A stretch of 64,000 nucleotides of DNA. It comes from Levilactobacillus acidifarinae DSM 19394 = JCM 15949. Lineage in GTDB: Bacteria > Bacillota > Bacilli > Lactobacillales > Lactobacillaceae. Below the pieces are notes generated by a model. That model saw nothing but the letters and a program-made list of their open reading frames with translations. It was not told where the DNA came from and searched no databases. Both the position numbers and the translations under genes were made by a program. Positions 1-9,689 of the stretch are shown piece by piece; the stretch's first letter is position 1, and each line of letters begins with the position of its first letter. The stretch covers positions 1 to 64,000 of the forward strand of contig NZ_AZDV01000003.1 of the NCBI RefSeq assembly GCF_001434835.1, written 5' to 3'.

Positions 1-71
1 GATTTCTAGGACCAATTTTTAATTACTGGAATTTAGGGACTTATGTCCCAAACTCACTTTTTGGTTGGCGT

Positions 72-3000
72 TTAGTGGTGCCGGCGTAAGAAACCCATGG
101 CGCCGAGACAGCTCGTTAAAAGGGCTAAGCCTAAAAATTGAAAGAAATTAGCGGACCTTTCGGCCGTCTGCGGTAACTTTGATTGGGGCTTAACCCGCTG
201 GTGATGCTGAGTCGTAACAGAATTTAAGCTGTGCGGAGTCCGCTGACCAGGCCGTGGCTGATTAGGGGTGCTCGTTGGCCGCGTTGTGGTGGTTGGCACG
301 ATGTTACTGTTCTGATGACCGCCGATCGTTAACGGTGTCGACGTGGGCACAACGGTGAGAGACGTCGGTTGGTTAACAATCGGTTGCAGTCCCGGTGTGG
401 GCCTCGTTGTGGTGAGGTCCGACTGAGCTGACGTGATGGGCCCTAGCGGCTGGGTCGGTTGGGGGTGCGAAACGGTCGGCAACTGAACTGACGGTGCGGG
501 AACTGGGGTTGGTTGCGGCTGTGGTGTGGGCATCGGTTTAGGTGTTGGTTGCGGTACTGGTTTCGGTGCTGGTTTCGGTGCTGGTTTCGGTGCTGGTTTC
601 GGTGCTGGTTTCGGTGCTGGTTGAGGAATAGGCGCATAGCTGACTCGTACCAAGATATCGTCACCATCCTGAGTCATCCCCATAGCCGGGACCTGCGTCA
701 AATCCACAGTGGTCGTCGTAGTGGCAACCACCCGTTGTCCCACTAGTTGTGGATTCTGGACCGCCGGAAATTCAAAGATCTGATTGGGCGTCACCAGATG
801 CCACCCCGGCGTCGTTGGTTGACCCATTGACGTAAGCACTGGTGTTGACACCGCATCATCGTGCTGATAATTGACCGCCTTTTGTGTGACTTGGTTGGTC
901 ACCGTGAGGAAAGTCATGGTCTGAGTAGCCGGGGCCGCTACGGGAAGCCCTTGGGCATTCACGTAAAAAATGTCTTCGTGTTTAACCGTCTGCTGTGTCG
1001 TATAGTTTGGAGCCACCAAGATTTCATAATTTTTAACCGGTGCCTGACTAGCCGCGAATACGATTTGTTTAGTGGGGTCCTGCACGACTCGGTAGTTTTG
1101 TTGACGGAGCGAATCTAAGTACGGCTTACTAGAAAATTGACTAGTGGCCCCCCACTTTCCCCGTAAACTTGGGTCTTGTGTATAATCCAGTAATTTTAAA
1201 ATCTTTCCCGTTGCCACGTCCTTGATGGTCACCGTGGCACGGTTCACGGGCGTGTAAAGGAGCATAATTTCCTGCGTGAGTCCAATAAAGGGTATTTTTG
1301 CCAAATCTACTCTCGACCACTTTTGACCCTCTTCACGGGTAAATGCTGCCCGATAAACGTAATCCGGAAGATCCTTTTGATAAGCGGTAAAGGATTGGGT
1401 TGGGGCCGCAAATCCTTGAACGTGCTCACCCATTTCGGGAATCGTCGCCAACGCCCCGTCAGGATTGACACTGCCATATCGAATCAGCACGTCCCACGGT
1501 ACGATGTCCTTATAGAACAGGATGGTGAGATTCTTTGACTCAGGTGTTAACGTCACTTGCATACCATAAAAACGATGCGCTTTCCCATTATTCGCCAAAA
1601 CATCGCGATACTGACCGGTACCATCCATAATTAGGCCGAGTTGTTGCCAGCCCTTTGCCGGTTGGGCTTGCAACTGGTTAACCAGTTCGGGACCGCCTAG
1701 CGTAATGGTCTGGCCAACGAGGCCCGAAATAACCATCATCGGTCCCAAATTAACTTGTTGGCCCCCCGCCTGCAGTCCCTGCAGTTGAACGGTCACGGTT
1801 CCAACCCTTGCTGCCAATTGATAAGGTTGGACGATAATTCCGTTAAAATCGGTATTTTTGTCCGTCCAATGGGCCGTTAGCGTGCCATAGTACTGAGCCG
1901 AATCTGGGCGTAGCTGAAACCACGTTAACGTATCGGCATTGACGTTCCCCACATTACCGGTCGTGGAATAGGGACCCGCATAACTATCACTCGGATCAGA
2001 AAAGCCTAAAACGGGTAAAGTCTGTCCTTGTTGATCTTTAATCATCGATAACGTGGTCGTATACCCCAGCTGATCCGTCGTCAGTTCCTGCGGTAACACA
2101 ATGGGAGCTAAAGTGATATGTTGAAGACCAACATTTACGCTATTAGCGCCTTTAAAGTGCAACTGATTATCCGTGGTCAATGGTGAAATATCCGCAATCT
2201 GATTATGGTCTAGCGAAACAAAGTTTAGGTGCTCTTTATGCGCTAATGCCGAAACATCGTTTATCGCAAAATTACTAATGTTGACACTGGTCAACTGCTG
2301 TAGATCCTTAAGCGCCCGAATATCCCATAAGTTGCCTCCTTGAAGGCTTCCATTCACGGCCGCGCTAACTCCTGGATCCGGAAAAAGATAAATCGTTTTT
2401 AAATTGACCGCATTTTGTAAACCTTCTAAGGTCGACATTGTGGACAGAGCCGCTCCATACTTAGTGAGGACTAACTTTTTATCTTCACCAACTTTTATGA
2501 CATTAGCTTGTAGATTTTCATTCGATTCAAGATCAGTTAGCGTTGTCATCTGGGCTTTAGTAAAGTTCTGGCGAAAATCATCAAAACCAGTATCTTCGCC
2601 CGCATACGTCTTGGAAAAGTTATTTTTCCAAAGAAAGTACTGAAAAGCTTTATCTGGTAACCACTCATCAATGTATAACGGGTGCTGTCCATTTCCAAGC
2701 GTAGCACTAGGATCTTCGCCCTTTGCGTTGGCCGCAATCTGCGTCGCGTACGATTCTCCCCGCCAAACACCCTGTCCTATGACTTGGTACCGTGGATCAT
2801 AGCCGTCCACGCGACGCAAATCGGTGTTTTCTCCTAAGGTGTCTAAATGTAAATCCGTGAGTTGCAGCTGTTTACCTTTGGAAACCCCTACCTTCTGCAC
2901 AGTATTTGGTGCTTGTTGAACAACGTTAGTTAGTTGACCCCGATTGATTGGTGCCACTCCCGGTTGGACTGGCTTCACCTCAATTGGCGCTTTATTTGCA

Positions 3001-3377
3001 GATTGCTCCGGTGACTTTGTGATTGGTTGTGAAGCCTGTGAAGTTACCGCGACCGGATTCGTAACCGGCAAATGTGCGGTCGTCGAACTTGCTGGGGTCC
3101 TCTCCTGGGGCTGTTGCTGATGATTCTGCGCTTTATCAGCTGGCACCGGCGACGGCTTGGTTATCTGACGTTCAAGGGACGCCGCATTACTGGTTACCGG
3201 TGACTTTGTCTTTACGGTTCCGGTTTCCACGGTGGCGACCGTTTCAGGTCCTGGTTTAGGATCCGCCCGTGCCGTTGTCAAATTTGCGTTAAGCAACAAT
3301 AAAGTTGTTCCAGCTAATGTCCCGGCCGTCACCCACTGTCGCTGCCGTCGTTTTTTAGTTTCTAGTTTCCGTTTCAC
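72..3377 (-). CDS. LPXTG-anchored surface protein with LRR-like and MucBP-like parts
   Basis: Predicted wall-anchored surface protein of 1101 residues; the ligand is unknown. I start it at GTG 3377, because AGGGAG and AGGGG lie just upstream and the protein then begins MKRKLETKKRRQRQW followed by a hydrophobic stretch and an AxA-type cleavage site. The frame stays open to an ATG at 3458, which would put an unusual 27-residue extension ahead of the signal peptide. A Pro/Thr/Gln-rich region follows, then a short leucine-rich segment (motifs such as LTSVNISN and LDHNQIADISPL), beta-rich MucBP-like stretches, a (PAPK)n wall-spanning region and the sorting signal LPQTA with a hydrophobic helix and RRHH tail. 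The family assignment rests on architecture only. Confidence 0.8.
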   Translation of the reverse strand: MKRKLETKKRRQRQWVTAGTLAGTTLLLLNANLTTARADPKPGPETVATVETGTVKTKSPVTSNAASLERQITKPSPVPADKAQNHQQQPQERTPASSTTAHLPVTNPVAVTSQASQPITKSPEQSANKAPIEVKPVQPGVAPINRGQLTNVVQQAPNTVQKVGVSKGKQLQLTDLHLDTLGENTDLRRVDGYDPRYQVIGQGVWRGESYATQIAANAKGEDPSATLGNGQHPLYIDEWLPDKAFQYFLWKNNFSKTYAGEDTGFDDFRQNFTKAQMTTLTDLESNENLQANVIKVGEDKKLVLTKYGAALSTMSTLEGLQNAVNLKTIYLFPDPGVSAAVNGSLQGGNLWDIRALKDLQQLTSVNISNFAINDVSALAHKEHLNFVSLDHNQIADISPLTTDNQLHFKGANSVNVGLQHITLAPIVLPQELTTDQLGYTTTLSMIKDQQGQTLPVLGFSDPSDSYAGPYSTTGNVGNVNADTLTWFQLRPDSAQYYGTLTAHWTDKNTDFNGIIVQPYQLAARVGTVTVQLQGLQAGGQQVNLGPMMVISGLVGQTITLGGPELVNQLQAQPAKGWQQLGLIMDGTGQYRDVLANNGKAHRFYGMQVTLTPESKNLTILFYKDIVPWDVLIRYGSVNPDGALATIPEMGEHVQGFAAPTQSFTAYQKDLPDYVYRAAFTREEGQKWSRVDLAKIPFIGLTQEIMLLYTPVNRATVTIKDVATGKILKLLDYTQDPSLRGKWGATSQFSSKPYLDSLRQQNYRVVQDPTKQIVFAASQAPVKNYEILVAPNYTTQQTVKHEDIFYVNAQGLPVAAPATQTMTFLTVTNQVTQKAVNYQHDDAVSTPVLTSMGQPTTPGWHLVTPNQIFEFPAVQNPQLVGQRVVATTTTTVDLTQVPAMGMTQDGDDILVRVSYAPIPQPAPKPAPKPAPKPAPKPAPKPVPQPTPKPMPTPQPQPTPVPAPSVQLPTVSHPQPTQPLGPITSAQSDLTTTRPTPGLQPIVNQPTSLTVVPTSTPLTIGGHQNSNIVPTTTTRPTSTPNQPRPGQRTPHSLNSVTTQHHQRVKPQSKLPQTAERSANFFQFLGLALLTSCLGAMGFLRRHH
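557..621. repeat. 12-bp tandem repeat encoding (PAPK)n
   Basis: About five copies of the 12-bp unit GGTTTCGGTGCT, read on the minus strand as Ala-Pro-Lys-Pro. It lies in the Pro-rich wall-spanning region of the LPQTA protein. In-frame copy-number change would alter spacer length without breaking the gene. Confidence 0.85.
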
Positions 3378-3541
3378 AGCTAACACCCCTACTCCCTGCA
3401 AGATTAAACGTTCCACGACAACTATAGGTCGGAAAACCAGTTCATTCAACGTCAGCAACCATTTTTAGTATAAATTACATAATAAAACGAGCATTTCTTA
3501 TTATCGTTGTAATATTCTTATTATTTCCCTATTCAACGCCT

Positions 3542-3592
3542 AAAATACGCCACTCAATCCAACAAATTTGTTGAATCGAATGACGTATTTAG
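3542..3592 (-). terminator. long hairpin downstream of the LPQTG Ig-like protein
   Basis: A roughly 50-nt imperfect palindrome centred on AACAAATTTGTT, with arms that end in AAATACG and CGTATTT. It sits between the stop of the 3623-7759 gene and the start of the next gene. It has only a short U-rich tail, so it may be a terminator or a processing structure. Confidence 0.55.
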
Positions 3593-3622
3593 GATTAACC
3601 AGATCGTCACAAAATCGGCTAA

Positions 3623-6600
3623 TTATTGGTTATTCTTGTGACGTAACTTCTTCAAAATCAACAAGGTCAGGCCACTCACGACAGCTAAACTGCCCAGCGC
3701 TAACGTCGCAAGGGTCGCCCGTTGCCCCGTTTGCGGGAGTTCCCCGTAAGTTTTGATGGGGTGTTCAATGGCCTGTTTCCCCTTCTTGGCCAACTGTTGG
3801 ACCTGTTCCTTAGCGTGCGTCACGGTCGTCGCCACCGCATCCTTCACCGAAATATTGACCGTCAGGGGTACCGTCCGGTCGACTAATCCGTTAAAGAGGC
3901 GGACCGAAACCTTGTAGGAGCCCGGACGGTCAAAGTGAATTTCCGATGGATCCAAGATCTGCGCCACAAACGGCGTCAGCGGGTTGTGCGGCAAAATGTC
4001 CAACTCACTAGTTAGGCGTTGAAGATTGGTATCCTCAAACGTCCGGTTCCCAGCAGCCGGTACCGGCGTGTAGTTGATGGTGTCTTGGCGCAGGTACGGC
4101 TTTAAACTTTCCACCCCACTCTTGGGCGTCTTACCGTCCGCATCGCCGATGGCAAAACTAATTTCCGTTTCACCAGTCATGTTGTGCTGATCGGTAATCG
4201 TAAAGTGGAAATTGTAGGTCGTCCCCTTCAGAAAGTTGGTATTGTTAAACAGGTTGGCGTCTTCCGCCGAAATCTTCAACAACTTGCTGTCGATGGCGCC
4301 ACTGTCTTCCGCTTGGGCCGTCACGTGAGCTTGAATCTGCTTTAAAATCTCCTGCGCATTACCCGGCTTCAGAATCAGGAAGCCTTCTTTATTGCCGCCG
4401 TTGACCGTAATTTGTGGAATTGCGTGAGCGACCGTCACGGTAATATCCTTGGTCGTGGTGTTGCCCAGTTTGTTCGTCGCGCTATACGTGACCGTGTATT
4501 TGCCCGGGGTCTTGGTATTGATGGCCTTGATACCCGTGACCGTCACCTTGGCATCAATCTTATTTCCTGCTGAATCGGTGGCAACGGTGTTGGCCAAGGC
4601 CTGTTGTTCCGTATAGGGAGCCTGACCGTACGCTAGCGTCATGTCCGCCGGTCCCTGAATCAGAGGCATATCTTTCTCTACGGTCACTTTAAACGTCTTC
4701 TTCAACGTTGTATTGGGCACCGTCGCCGTTACCTCGTACGTGTTCGGCGTGGCCGGGTCAACCTTGCTAATATCGTATTTGATTTGTGCCGTCAGGTCGC
4801 CAGCCGTCGGATCCTTCGCCGTAAACTTACCGGCCGCAATTGCCTGGTAGACGTCCGTTCCCTGCACCATCGAAATGTCGTGCACGTTTAAGGCGGGTTC
4901 CCCGGCTTCCACGGTCACCTTTAGTTCTTGCTTAGTCACCTGACCGTTGGCGGTATAAATCAAGGTCACCGGATACACCCCGGCTTGATTGGTGTTAACC
5001 TGGCTCAAATCAATTTTGACCTGCTTGGTCACGTCGCCGGCCGTGGCATCCTTCGCACTGAAGTGTTGACGCACCTGGTCTTCCGTCAGACCCCGTCCCC
5101 GGTCAATCGTAAAGTCCTGCACCGTGAAGTCTGTCGTCCCCTTAGGCGCATTAACGTAGACCCAGACGGGTTTAGAAATCGTTTCGCCGACAACTTGAAC
5201 CGTAAACGTGACCAGGTATTTACCGGCAACGTCAGGTTTAAACTGCGAGGTATCCACGCTAATCGGCGCGTCACTAGCCTTGCCCTCAACCGTGAGTTTG
5301 ATGCCCGCTAGTTTCAAGAATTCCTGATCACTGGGTTTCGTAGTCGCCAAATCCAACTTAACGGAGTTCCCCGTCAAGGCGACCGCATCGGCCTGGGGCT
5401 TGGGCGTCTGCGGGGCCGCTACCACGTGCACGTCGCGGGCCACCGTTCCCGTCAAGCCCTGTGCGGAAACCAGGTAATGAATGACGTAATTGCCCGCCTT
5501 AGAGGTATCGGGAACCGCGTCAAGCGTTGAAATCTTTAAGTCCGTCACGGGATTTCCACTCGCGTCCGTCGCCTTAATGTCATCGGTCGCCGTGGGGAAC
5601 TTATCGCCCACCTTTAGCGTCAGTGCCGGGGCCGTCAGGTTCAACTGCGCATCGCTCACGGTCACGGTAAAGGTCTTTTCCGTCTTTTCTTGGTTGGAAT
5701 TCGTTACCGTTGCCGTCACCGTGTATTTCCCAGGTTTACTGGTATCGACGTTGCCGGTCGTCTTAAGCTGCTTGGACAAATCACCATCCAGTGCATCGTG
5801 CGCGGCCAATTTCAAAGCCGTTACGGGATCAAAGTCACTTCCGACCTTTACCGTCACGTCTTCCCCGGAAATCACGGGCTTAGGCGCCACAACCTCTAAA
5901 CTAACATCCTTGGTGCCTTGCACGTGTAATGAGTTGTGCGTTTTAATGGTAACTTTGTAGGTCCCAACCTTGTCAAACTTCACCAAGTGATCGTCGAAAC
6001 TGATGGGGTCCAGGTTCTTATCTTGCCAATCATCCAGCTTATCGCTGACCGTGGCGCCGTATTGCGCGTAGTCCGGGTGGGCGTTCCCCGGTGCAGCAGC
6101 CGGTACCGTTAACGTCTTTTGCTTCACGGTAATCAGTGGTGTATCGTAGTCCGCCCGACTCTTCACCTGGTTGCCACCTTCGACGTAGTTTTTCGCCAAC
6201 TGATTGGTTACCAGATTCCCGTTCGGCGCTGGTAATACGGCTGGTAAGGAGCTGATGCCGTTAACGTAGGTGTTGTTCTTGTTCTCGATCCCCCGAATCA
6301 CGTCGTCGTACTTATCCGTCTTAGTACTCCGTTGGCCGATCGCCCAGAAATTTTTCGAGCTCTTAAAGCCGATGATGGCGTTGTTATTAAAGATTGCCCC
6401 GGTGCTCGGCGTTTGGGTAAACGGTGCCCCCGTGTTGACCTTCAGATCTGTGGCTTTCCCGTCATTATCGCTTCCATCGTGGACCATCACATCGGTCGGT
6501 AAGCGGCCGGCGTTGAAGTTCATGGTCATGTCGACGATGCCCTGAGTATCGGGATTACTTTGCGTTTGACGGAAAACGTTATTGGAAATATTAATCCCGT

Positions 6601-7759
6601 TCGCGTTGGGGAAATGAATGATCCCGTTGTATTTTTCCAAGATCTGCTTGCCGTCCGGGGTCACCGGCAACATGCCTTTGCCACCACGGGCATCGTCCCC
6701 CGGCGTAATCGAGTTTTCATTGTAATTCCCCGTAAAGTTCACCGGTCCGATATACTGACCAGCATATTGGATATGTTGCCCGGTGGGGTTGGGGGCCTGG
6801 ATGCCAATGGTCGGACTATCCATGATGTCCCCGGAACTGTAGACCGGTAAGAACCGCGAATGGGTGATGTCAACGTTCTTGCTAGGAAGTCCGTCCATGT
6901 AAAGGGACTCGTTAATGTGCCACTTCGGGTCCGGTAAGATGTGGGTCGCTCCCAGGTTCTGGTTTTTCTCATCCCCCGTATTGGGTTCCTTATGCACCAC
7001 GGTTAAATTCTTATCCGAGTTGGTCGAAGACGACGTCAAGATGGTGTAATCGACCTGAATGGCTTCCTTTCGGGTGGTATTGGTTGCGTGATACCCCCGG
7101 AAAGTCGAATTGCTCACCTTGACCCCATCAACGCCCCCTAGATCCAGCGAATGTCCCGGAGCCGTTTCCGTTCGATCAAATTCACAATGATTGAAACTGA
7201 TGTTTGTCGAATGGGTGATGGCCTGTAATTCTTGGAGACTGTTGTTGATGTCCGTCCGCCCATTAAACGTGATATTGTTCCAATGCACGTCGTTAACGTT
7301 TTTCGGCCCCCCGTACCCCTTAGCTTGAGTCGGATACCACCAGGTGGCCCGCTTATATTTGTATTGATTGCCATTGTCGGCGGTTGGCCACAGCGCGACC
7401 ATGTGGCTATCGTTGGTCCAATCGCTGTCTTTAGACGCCACCCCGTTCAGGGTCAGATTACTGTGCATTTTGATGGCCCCACTAATCCCGAAGAAGCCCT
7501 TGGGAAATTGTAACGTGGTCATCTGATTGGGGTCTTGGTCGTCAATAATTTTCTGAATGGCTTGGGTATCGTCGGGGGCACTTTCCTTGGTCTCCCCGGT
7601 CTTAAATCCGTGTAGGCCCTCTTTAACCATGACCACCTTCCCCGGAGTGGCATCGGCCTTGGCCGGAACCGTGTTCAGTGCCGTTAGTCCCGTTAAATTC
7701 ATGGCTAAGATGCTAGCGGCCAGTGTGGCGTGACACAGGCGCGTCAGTTTAATTTTAAT
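3623..7759 (-). CDS. LPQTG surface protein: right-handed beta-helix plus Ig-like repeats (ATT start)
   Basis: Large wall-anchored protein, 1378 residues from the start chosen here. The first ATG (7702) leaves only half a signal peptide. Extending in frame to ATT at 7759 gives MKIKLTRLCHATLAASILAM, a complete signal peptide, and an in-frame TGA lies two codons further upstream. AAAGGGG precedes the ATT with 9 nt between. After cleavage near AKA-DATP comes a pectate-lyase-like parallel beta-helix (about residues 50-520, many short NNxF and NSTF turns). Next are tandem bacterial Ig-like/DUF5011-type domains with PGKYTVT and AGxYPVT motifs (about 560-1130), and an LPQTG sorting signal with a KKLRHKNN tail. 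Its neighbour is a sortase. The substrate of the helix domain, possibly a polysaccharide, is unknown. Confidence 0.82.
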   Translation of the reverse strand: MKIKLTRLCHATLAASILAMNLTGLTALNTVPAKADATPGKVVMVKEGLHGFKTGETKESAPDDTQAIQKIIDDQDPNQMTTLQFPKGFFGISGAIKMHSNLTLNGVASKDSDWTNDSHMVALWPTADNGNQYKYKRATWWYPTQAKGYGGPKNVNDVHWNNITFNGRTDINNSLQELQAITHSTNISFNHCEFDRTETAPGHSLDLGGVDGVKVSNSTFRGYHATNTTRKEAIQVDYTILTSSSTNSDKNLTVVHKEPNTGDEKNQNLGATHILPDPKWHINESLYMDGLPSKNVDITHSRFLPVYSSGDIMDSPTIGIQAPNPTGQHIQYAGQYIGPVNFTGNYNENSITPGDDARGGKGMLPVTPDGKQILEKYNGIIHFPNANGINISNNVFRQTQSNPDTQGIVDMTMNFNAGRLPTDVMVHDGSDNDGKATDLKVNTGAPFTQTPSTGAIFNNNAIIGFKSSKNFWAIGQRSTKTDKYDDVIRGIENKNNTYVNGISSLPAVLPAPNGNLVTNQLAKNYVEGGNQVKSRADYDTPLITVKQKTLTVPAAAPGNAHPDYAQYGATVSDKLDDWQDKNLDPISFDDHLVKFDKVGTYKVTIKTHNSLHVQGTKDVSLEVVAPKPVISGEDVTVKVGSDFDPVTALKLAAHDALDGDLSKQLKTTGNVDTSKPGKYTVTATVTNSNQEKTEKTFTVTVSDAQLNLTAPALTLKVGDKFPTATDDIKATDASGNPVTDLKISTLDAVPDTSKAGNYVIHYLVSAQGLTGTVARDVHVVAAPQTPKPQADAVALTGNSVKLDLATTKPSDQEFLKLAGIKLTVEGKASDAPISVDTSQFKPDVAGKYLVTFTVQVVGETISKPVWVYVNAPKGTTDFTVQDFTIDRGRGLTEDQVRQHFSAKDATAGDVTKQVKIDLSQVNTNQAGVYPVTLIYTANGQVTKQELKVTVEAGEPALNVHDISMVQGTDVYQAIAAGKFTAKDPTAGDLTAQIKYDISKVDPATPNTYEVTATVPNTTLKKTFKVTVEKDMPLIQGPADMTLAYGQAPYTEQQALANTVATDSAGNKIDAKVTVTGIKAINTKTPGKYTVTYSATNKLGNTTTKDITVTVAHAIPQITVNGGNKEGFLILKPGNAQEILKQIQAHVTAQAEDSGAIDSKLLKISAEDANLFNNTNFLKGTTYNFHFTITDQHNMTGETEISFAIGDADGKTPKSGVESLKPYLRQDTINYTPVPAAGNRTFEDTNLQRLTSELDILPHNPLTPFVAQILDPSEIHFDRPGSYKVSVRLFNGLVDRTVPLTVNISVKDAVATTVTHAKEQVQQLAKKGKQAIEHPIKTYGELPQTGQRATLATLALGSLAVVSGLTLLILKKLRHKNNQ

Positions 7760-7875
7760 AAGTCATTTCCCCTTTATGTGTTCGCATTAAGTCCCAGCAA
7801 TTTCCCGTTAACTTTCTATGTACGCTGACTCCCCCAATCTCTCAGCGCTTGGTATATGCCAATTACAAAAGCTAG

Positions 7876-7945
7876 TTTACGGGATTTCTTACGAAAAATG
7901 GGCAACTTTACAGAGCTTGTACAACTCCCAAATCAAACATTTACG
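7876..7945 (-). promoter_or_regulatory. Pho-box-like element upstream of the LPQTG beta-helix gene
   Basis: On the plus strand, TTTACA (7907-7912), N5, TGTACA (7918-7923) and TTTACG (7940-7945), with another TTTACG at 7876. The same arrangement, with an identical 31-bp offset to the downstream TTTACG, is found ahead of the 11308-16341 gene. It resembles TTAACA-like direct repeats bound by PhoP in Bacillus. The function is inference. Confidence 0.5.
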
Positions 7946-8040
7946 TCCTCACAAAGTGGTTAATAGAATGATTTAAACGGCAATAAATAATTATTCTCAG
8001 TATTTATTTTTCACTGGTTTCGTTCCCGCTAAAACCAGTA

Positions 8041-8068
8041 AAAGCCCCGCAACGTCTGCTGCGAGGCT
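8041..8068 (-). terminator. terminator after srtA
   Basis: Hairpin pairing AGCC..CGC with GCG..GGCT, followed on the minus strand by a short U-run, just downstream of the sortase stop. Confidence 0.6.
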
Positions 8069-8080
8069 TCCTTAAGTAGT

Positions 8081-8899
8081 TTAAACAATGGTGGTTCGGG
8101 TAACCGTCGAGACATCAAACGACCGCCTAATGTTGGCGGAAGCCGTGGCGTAGGCGTAATGGTGCAGGTACTTCCCCTGCACCACTTCCCGTGCGGAGCC
8201 CGTGGCGTTACACGTCACCAAGGTCACGATGGGGGTTCGGGGAATGTCTTGAATCGTTTGGACGTTACTTGGCCGTACCTGGCGATGATAATAATAACTG
8301 TGCCACGGCGCTTGGCGGTCACGGTGCGTCTGCGCCCGGTACACGTAAACTTGGTCGAGGTCCGTCAAATAAATCTTGGCCCCTTCCTTGATACGGGGCA
8401 GGTTACTGAACATATACCCCGGCTGATCCATGTTATGGGCCGCCATGGCGTAATTACCGGTGCCCATCCGCTCCCCTTGCTTTAAGGTCCCCGCTCCAAT
8501 CTGTAGGTTGCGACTGGTCGCCCCCTTTAAGATGGGGAGTGACATCTGTAACGACGGTACCGCCACGCTCCCCAAGATCAGGTGTGCCGACAACTTCGGT
8601 CGCCGCAGATAATCAAGGGCGGAAATGCTGCGGACTGCGCCCTGTTGTTGGCGCCACTTGTGGTCACTAATCGCTCCGGGGCGGTCCTTTTGGGTGTTCT
8701 GGTGAATGGTCTTCGGCTCAGCTTGATACTTTTGGGGCTTATCAAACGTTCGCAAAATTCCCGCGTCGACCTGGGGGGCTATTTGGTCGCGGTAAACGAT
8801 GGCCGTGAGTCCCCCACCAATTAATAATAAGATCCCGAGCCATCCCCAAAATTGCCGCGACCACCCGTTTTTACGTTTTTGCGGGGCCTGTGTTCCCAT
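8081..8899 (-). CDS. srtA: class A sortase
   Basis: Membrane transpeptidase that cleaves LPXTG signals and links surface proteins to peptidoglycan. I start it at ATG 8899 (MGTQAPQKRKNGW), 6 nt after GGGATGG; the frame stays open 13 codons further. One N-terminal membrane anchor (WGWLGILLLIGGGLTAIVY) is followed by the sortase beta-barrel with the catalytic His in AAHNMD, Cys in TLVTCNATG and Arg in SAREVVQG. At 272 residues it is somewhat longer than typical SrtA because of the linker after the anchor. It lies directly upstream of one LPQTG gene, and LPQTA and LPQTN substrates are within 25 kb, so it probably serves all of them. Confidence 0.9.
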   Translation of the reverse strand: MGTQAPQKRKNGWSRQFWGWLGILLLIGGGLTAIVYRDQIAPQVDAGILRTFDKPQKYQAEPKTIHQNTQKDRPGAISDHKWRQQQGAVRSISALDYLRRPKLSAHLILGSVAVPSLQMSLPILKGATSRNLQIGAGTLKQGERMGTGNYAMAAHNMDQPGYMFSNLPRIKEGAKIYLTDLDQVYVYRAQTHRDRQAPWHSYYYHRQVRPSNVQTIQDIPRTPIVTLVTCNATGSAREVVQGKYLHHYAYATASANIRRSFDVSTVTRTTIV

Positions 8900-9004
8900 A
8901 TAACGCCATCCCTTCAATCTTCGTTCTACTTTTAGCATACGGGGCTTCCGTTACAATTTTGCAAAAAGTATGTAAAGGTTTGATGTTGGGTTAACTATTT
9001 ACCG

Positions 9005-9046
9005 CAAAAGCCCGCAAAACTGATGGTTATTTCAGTCTTGCGGGCT
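9005..9046 (-). terminator. terminator of the RloB/ATPase pair
   Basis: Stem GCCCGCAA / TTGCGGGC with a loop near 20 nt and a U-run on the minus strand, following the RloB-like stop codon. Confidence 0.7.
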
Positions 9047-9071
9047 AAATATTAAACACTATTCATTCACT

Positions 9072-9689
9072 CTAAAATTGGTCAATTTCAAAAATGGCTT
9101 TAACGGCTTGATTAAAGTTAGTGTAAACCTGATTTTGTAAAATAACGTCACCATTTAATGGTTGGTTTCCTGTGAGTTGTTGACAATGGCGATCTGCGTA
9201 CACAATCCGGTCTTCGTACTGAATCGTCAGGTCTTTTCCTTTATGCGCTGGATAATTTTGAATTTTCAATTGTTGTTCTAATTGATGATACAGCCATGCC
9301 TTTTGCCGCCAATTGTCCAGATTACCTTGCGCCGGAATGAAGTGCATGAGTAACCACGCCTCAATACACACGTTCGAGTAAATCATTCGAATATGTTGTC
9401 GTTGGGCCTGATGGTAACTAGCCAGTAGCAACTGCTTATCTTGATAATCATCATCAAAACAAACATAAAGATCACCCGCAAAGTTCTGATGGTTGTTTCG
9501 CCAAGAGCTGGCTTCTTCAACGAGTTTAACCGCCTTTTGCCCCGTTTTATTTTGAATCTTAACTTTAACGTTGCCACCATGATAGCGTTGCTTCAACATA
9601 TTAAAGTAAAATTCTTCAGTATCGCCCTCCACAAAAATAACCTTTTCGTGTTTTAACTGTCGAAGTTGTCGCGGTTTTCGTCTACTCAT
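9072..9689 (-). CDS. RloB-like protein (probable defence effector)
   Basis: 205-residue RloB-family protein. Near the N-terminus is VIFVEGDTEEFYF (about residues 17-29) and further on LYVCFDDDYQD (about 73-83). An acidic EGxxE motif followed by a D-rich strand is the arrangement of Toprim-type metal sites, so a nuclease role is plausible. RloB-like proteins paired with an AAA ATPase are known as restriction-linked ORFs and in AbiL-type phage exclusion. The start overlaps the end of the upstream ATPase gene by 8 bp, which implies translational coupling. The family is recognised; the activity is inferred. Confidence 0.75.
   Translation of the reverse strand: MSRRKPRQLRQLKHEKVIFVEGDTEEFYFNMLKQRYHGGNVKVKIQNKTGQKAVKLVEEASSWRNNHQNFAGDLYVCFDDDYQDKQLLLASYHQAQRQHIRMIYSNVCIEAWLLMHFIPAQGNLDNWRQKAWLYHQLEQQLKIQNYPAHKGKDLTIQYEDRIVYADRHCQQLTGNQPLNGDVILQNQVYTNFNQAVKAIFEIDQF

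Noticed and set aside
33-51. Short AGGGAC/GTCCC palindrome at the left end
   Set aside because: Stem is short and has no clear U-run; too weak to call a terminator.
3074-3468. Two overlapping plus-strand frames opposite the signal peptide of the first surface protein
   Set aside because: Shadow frames; no initiation signal.
5490-5960. 156-codon plus-strand frame inside the LPQTG Ig-like gene
   Set aside because: Antisense shadow of a long repetitive coding region with clear domains on the other strand.
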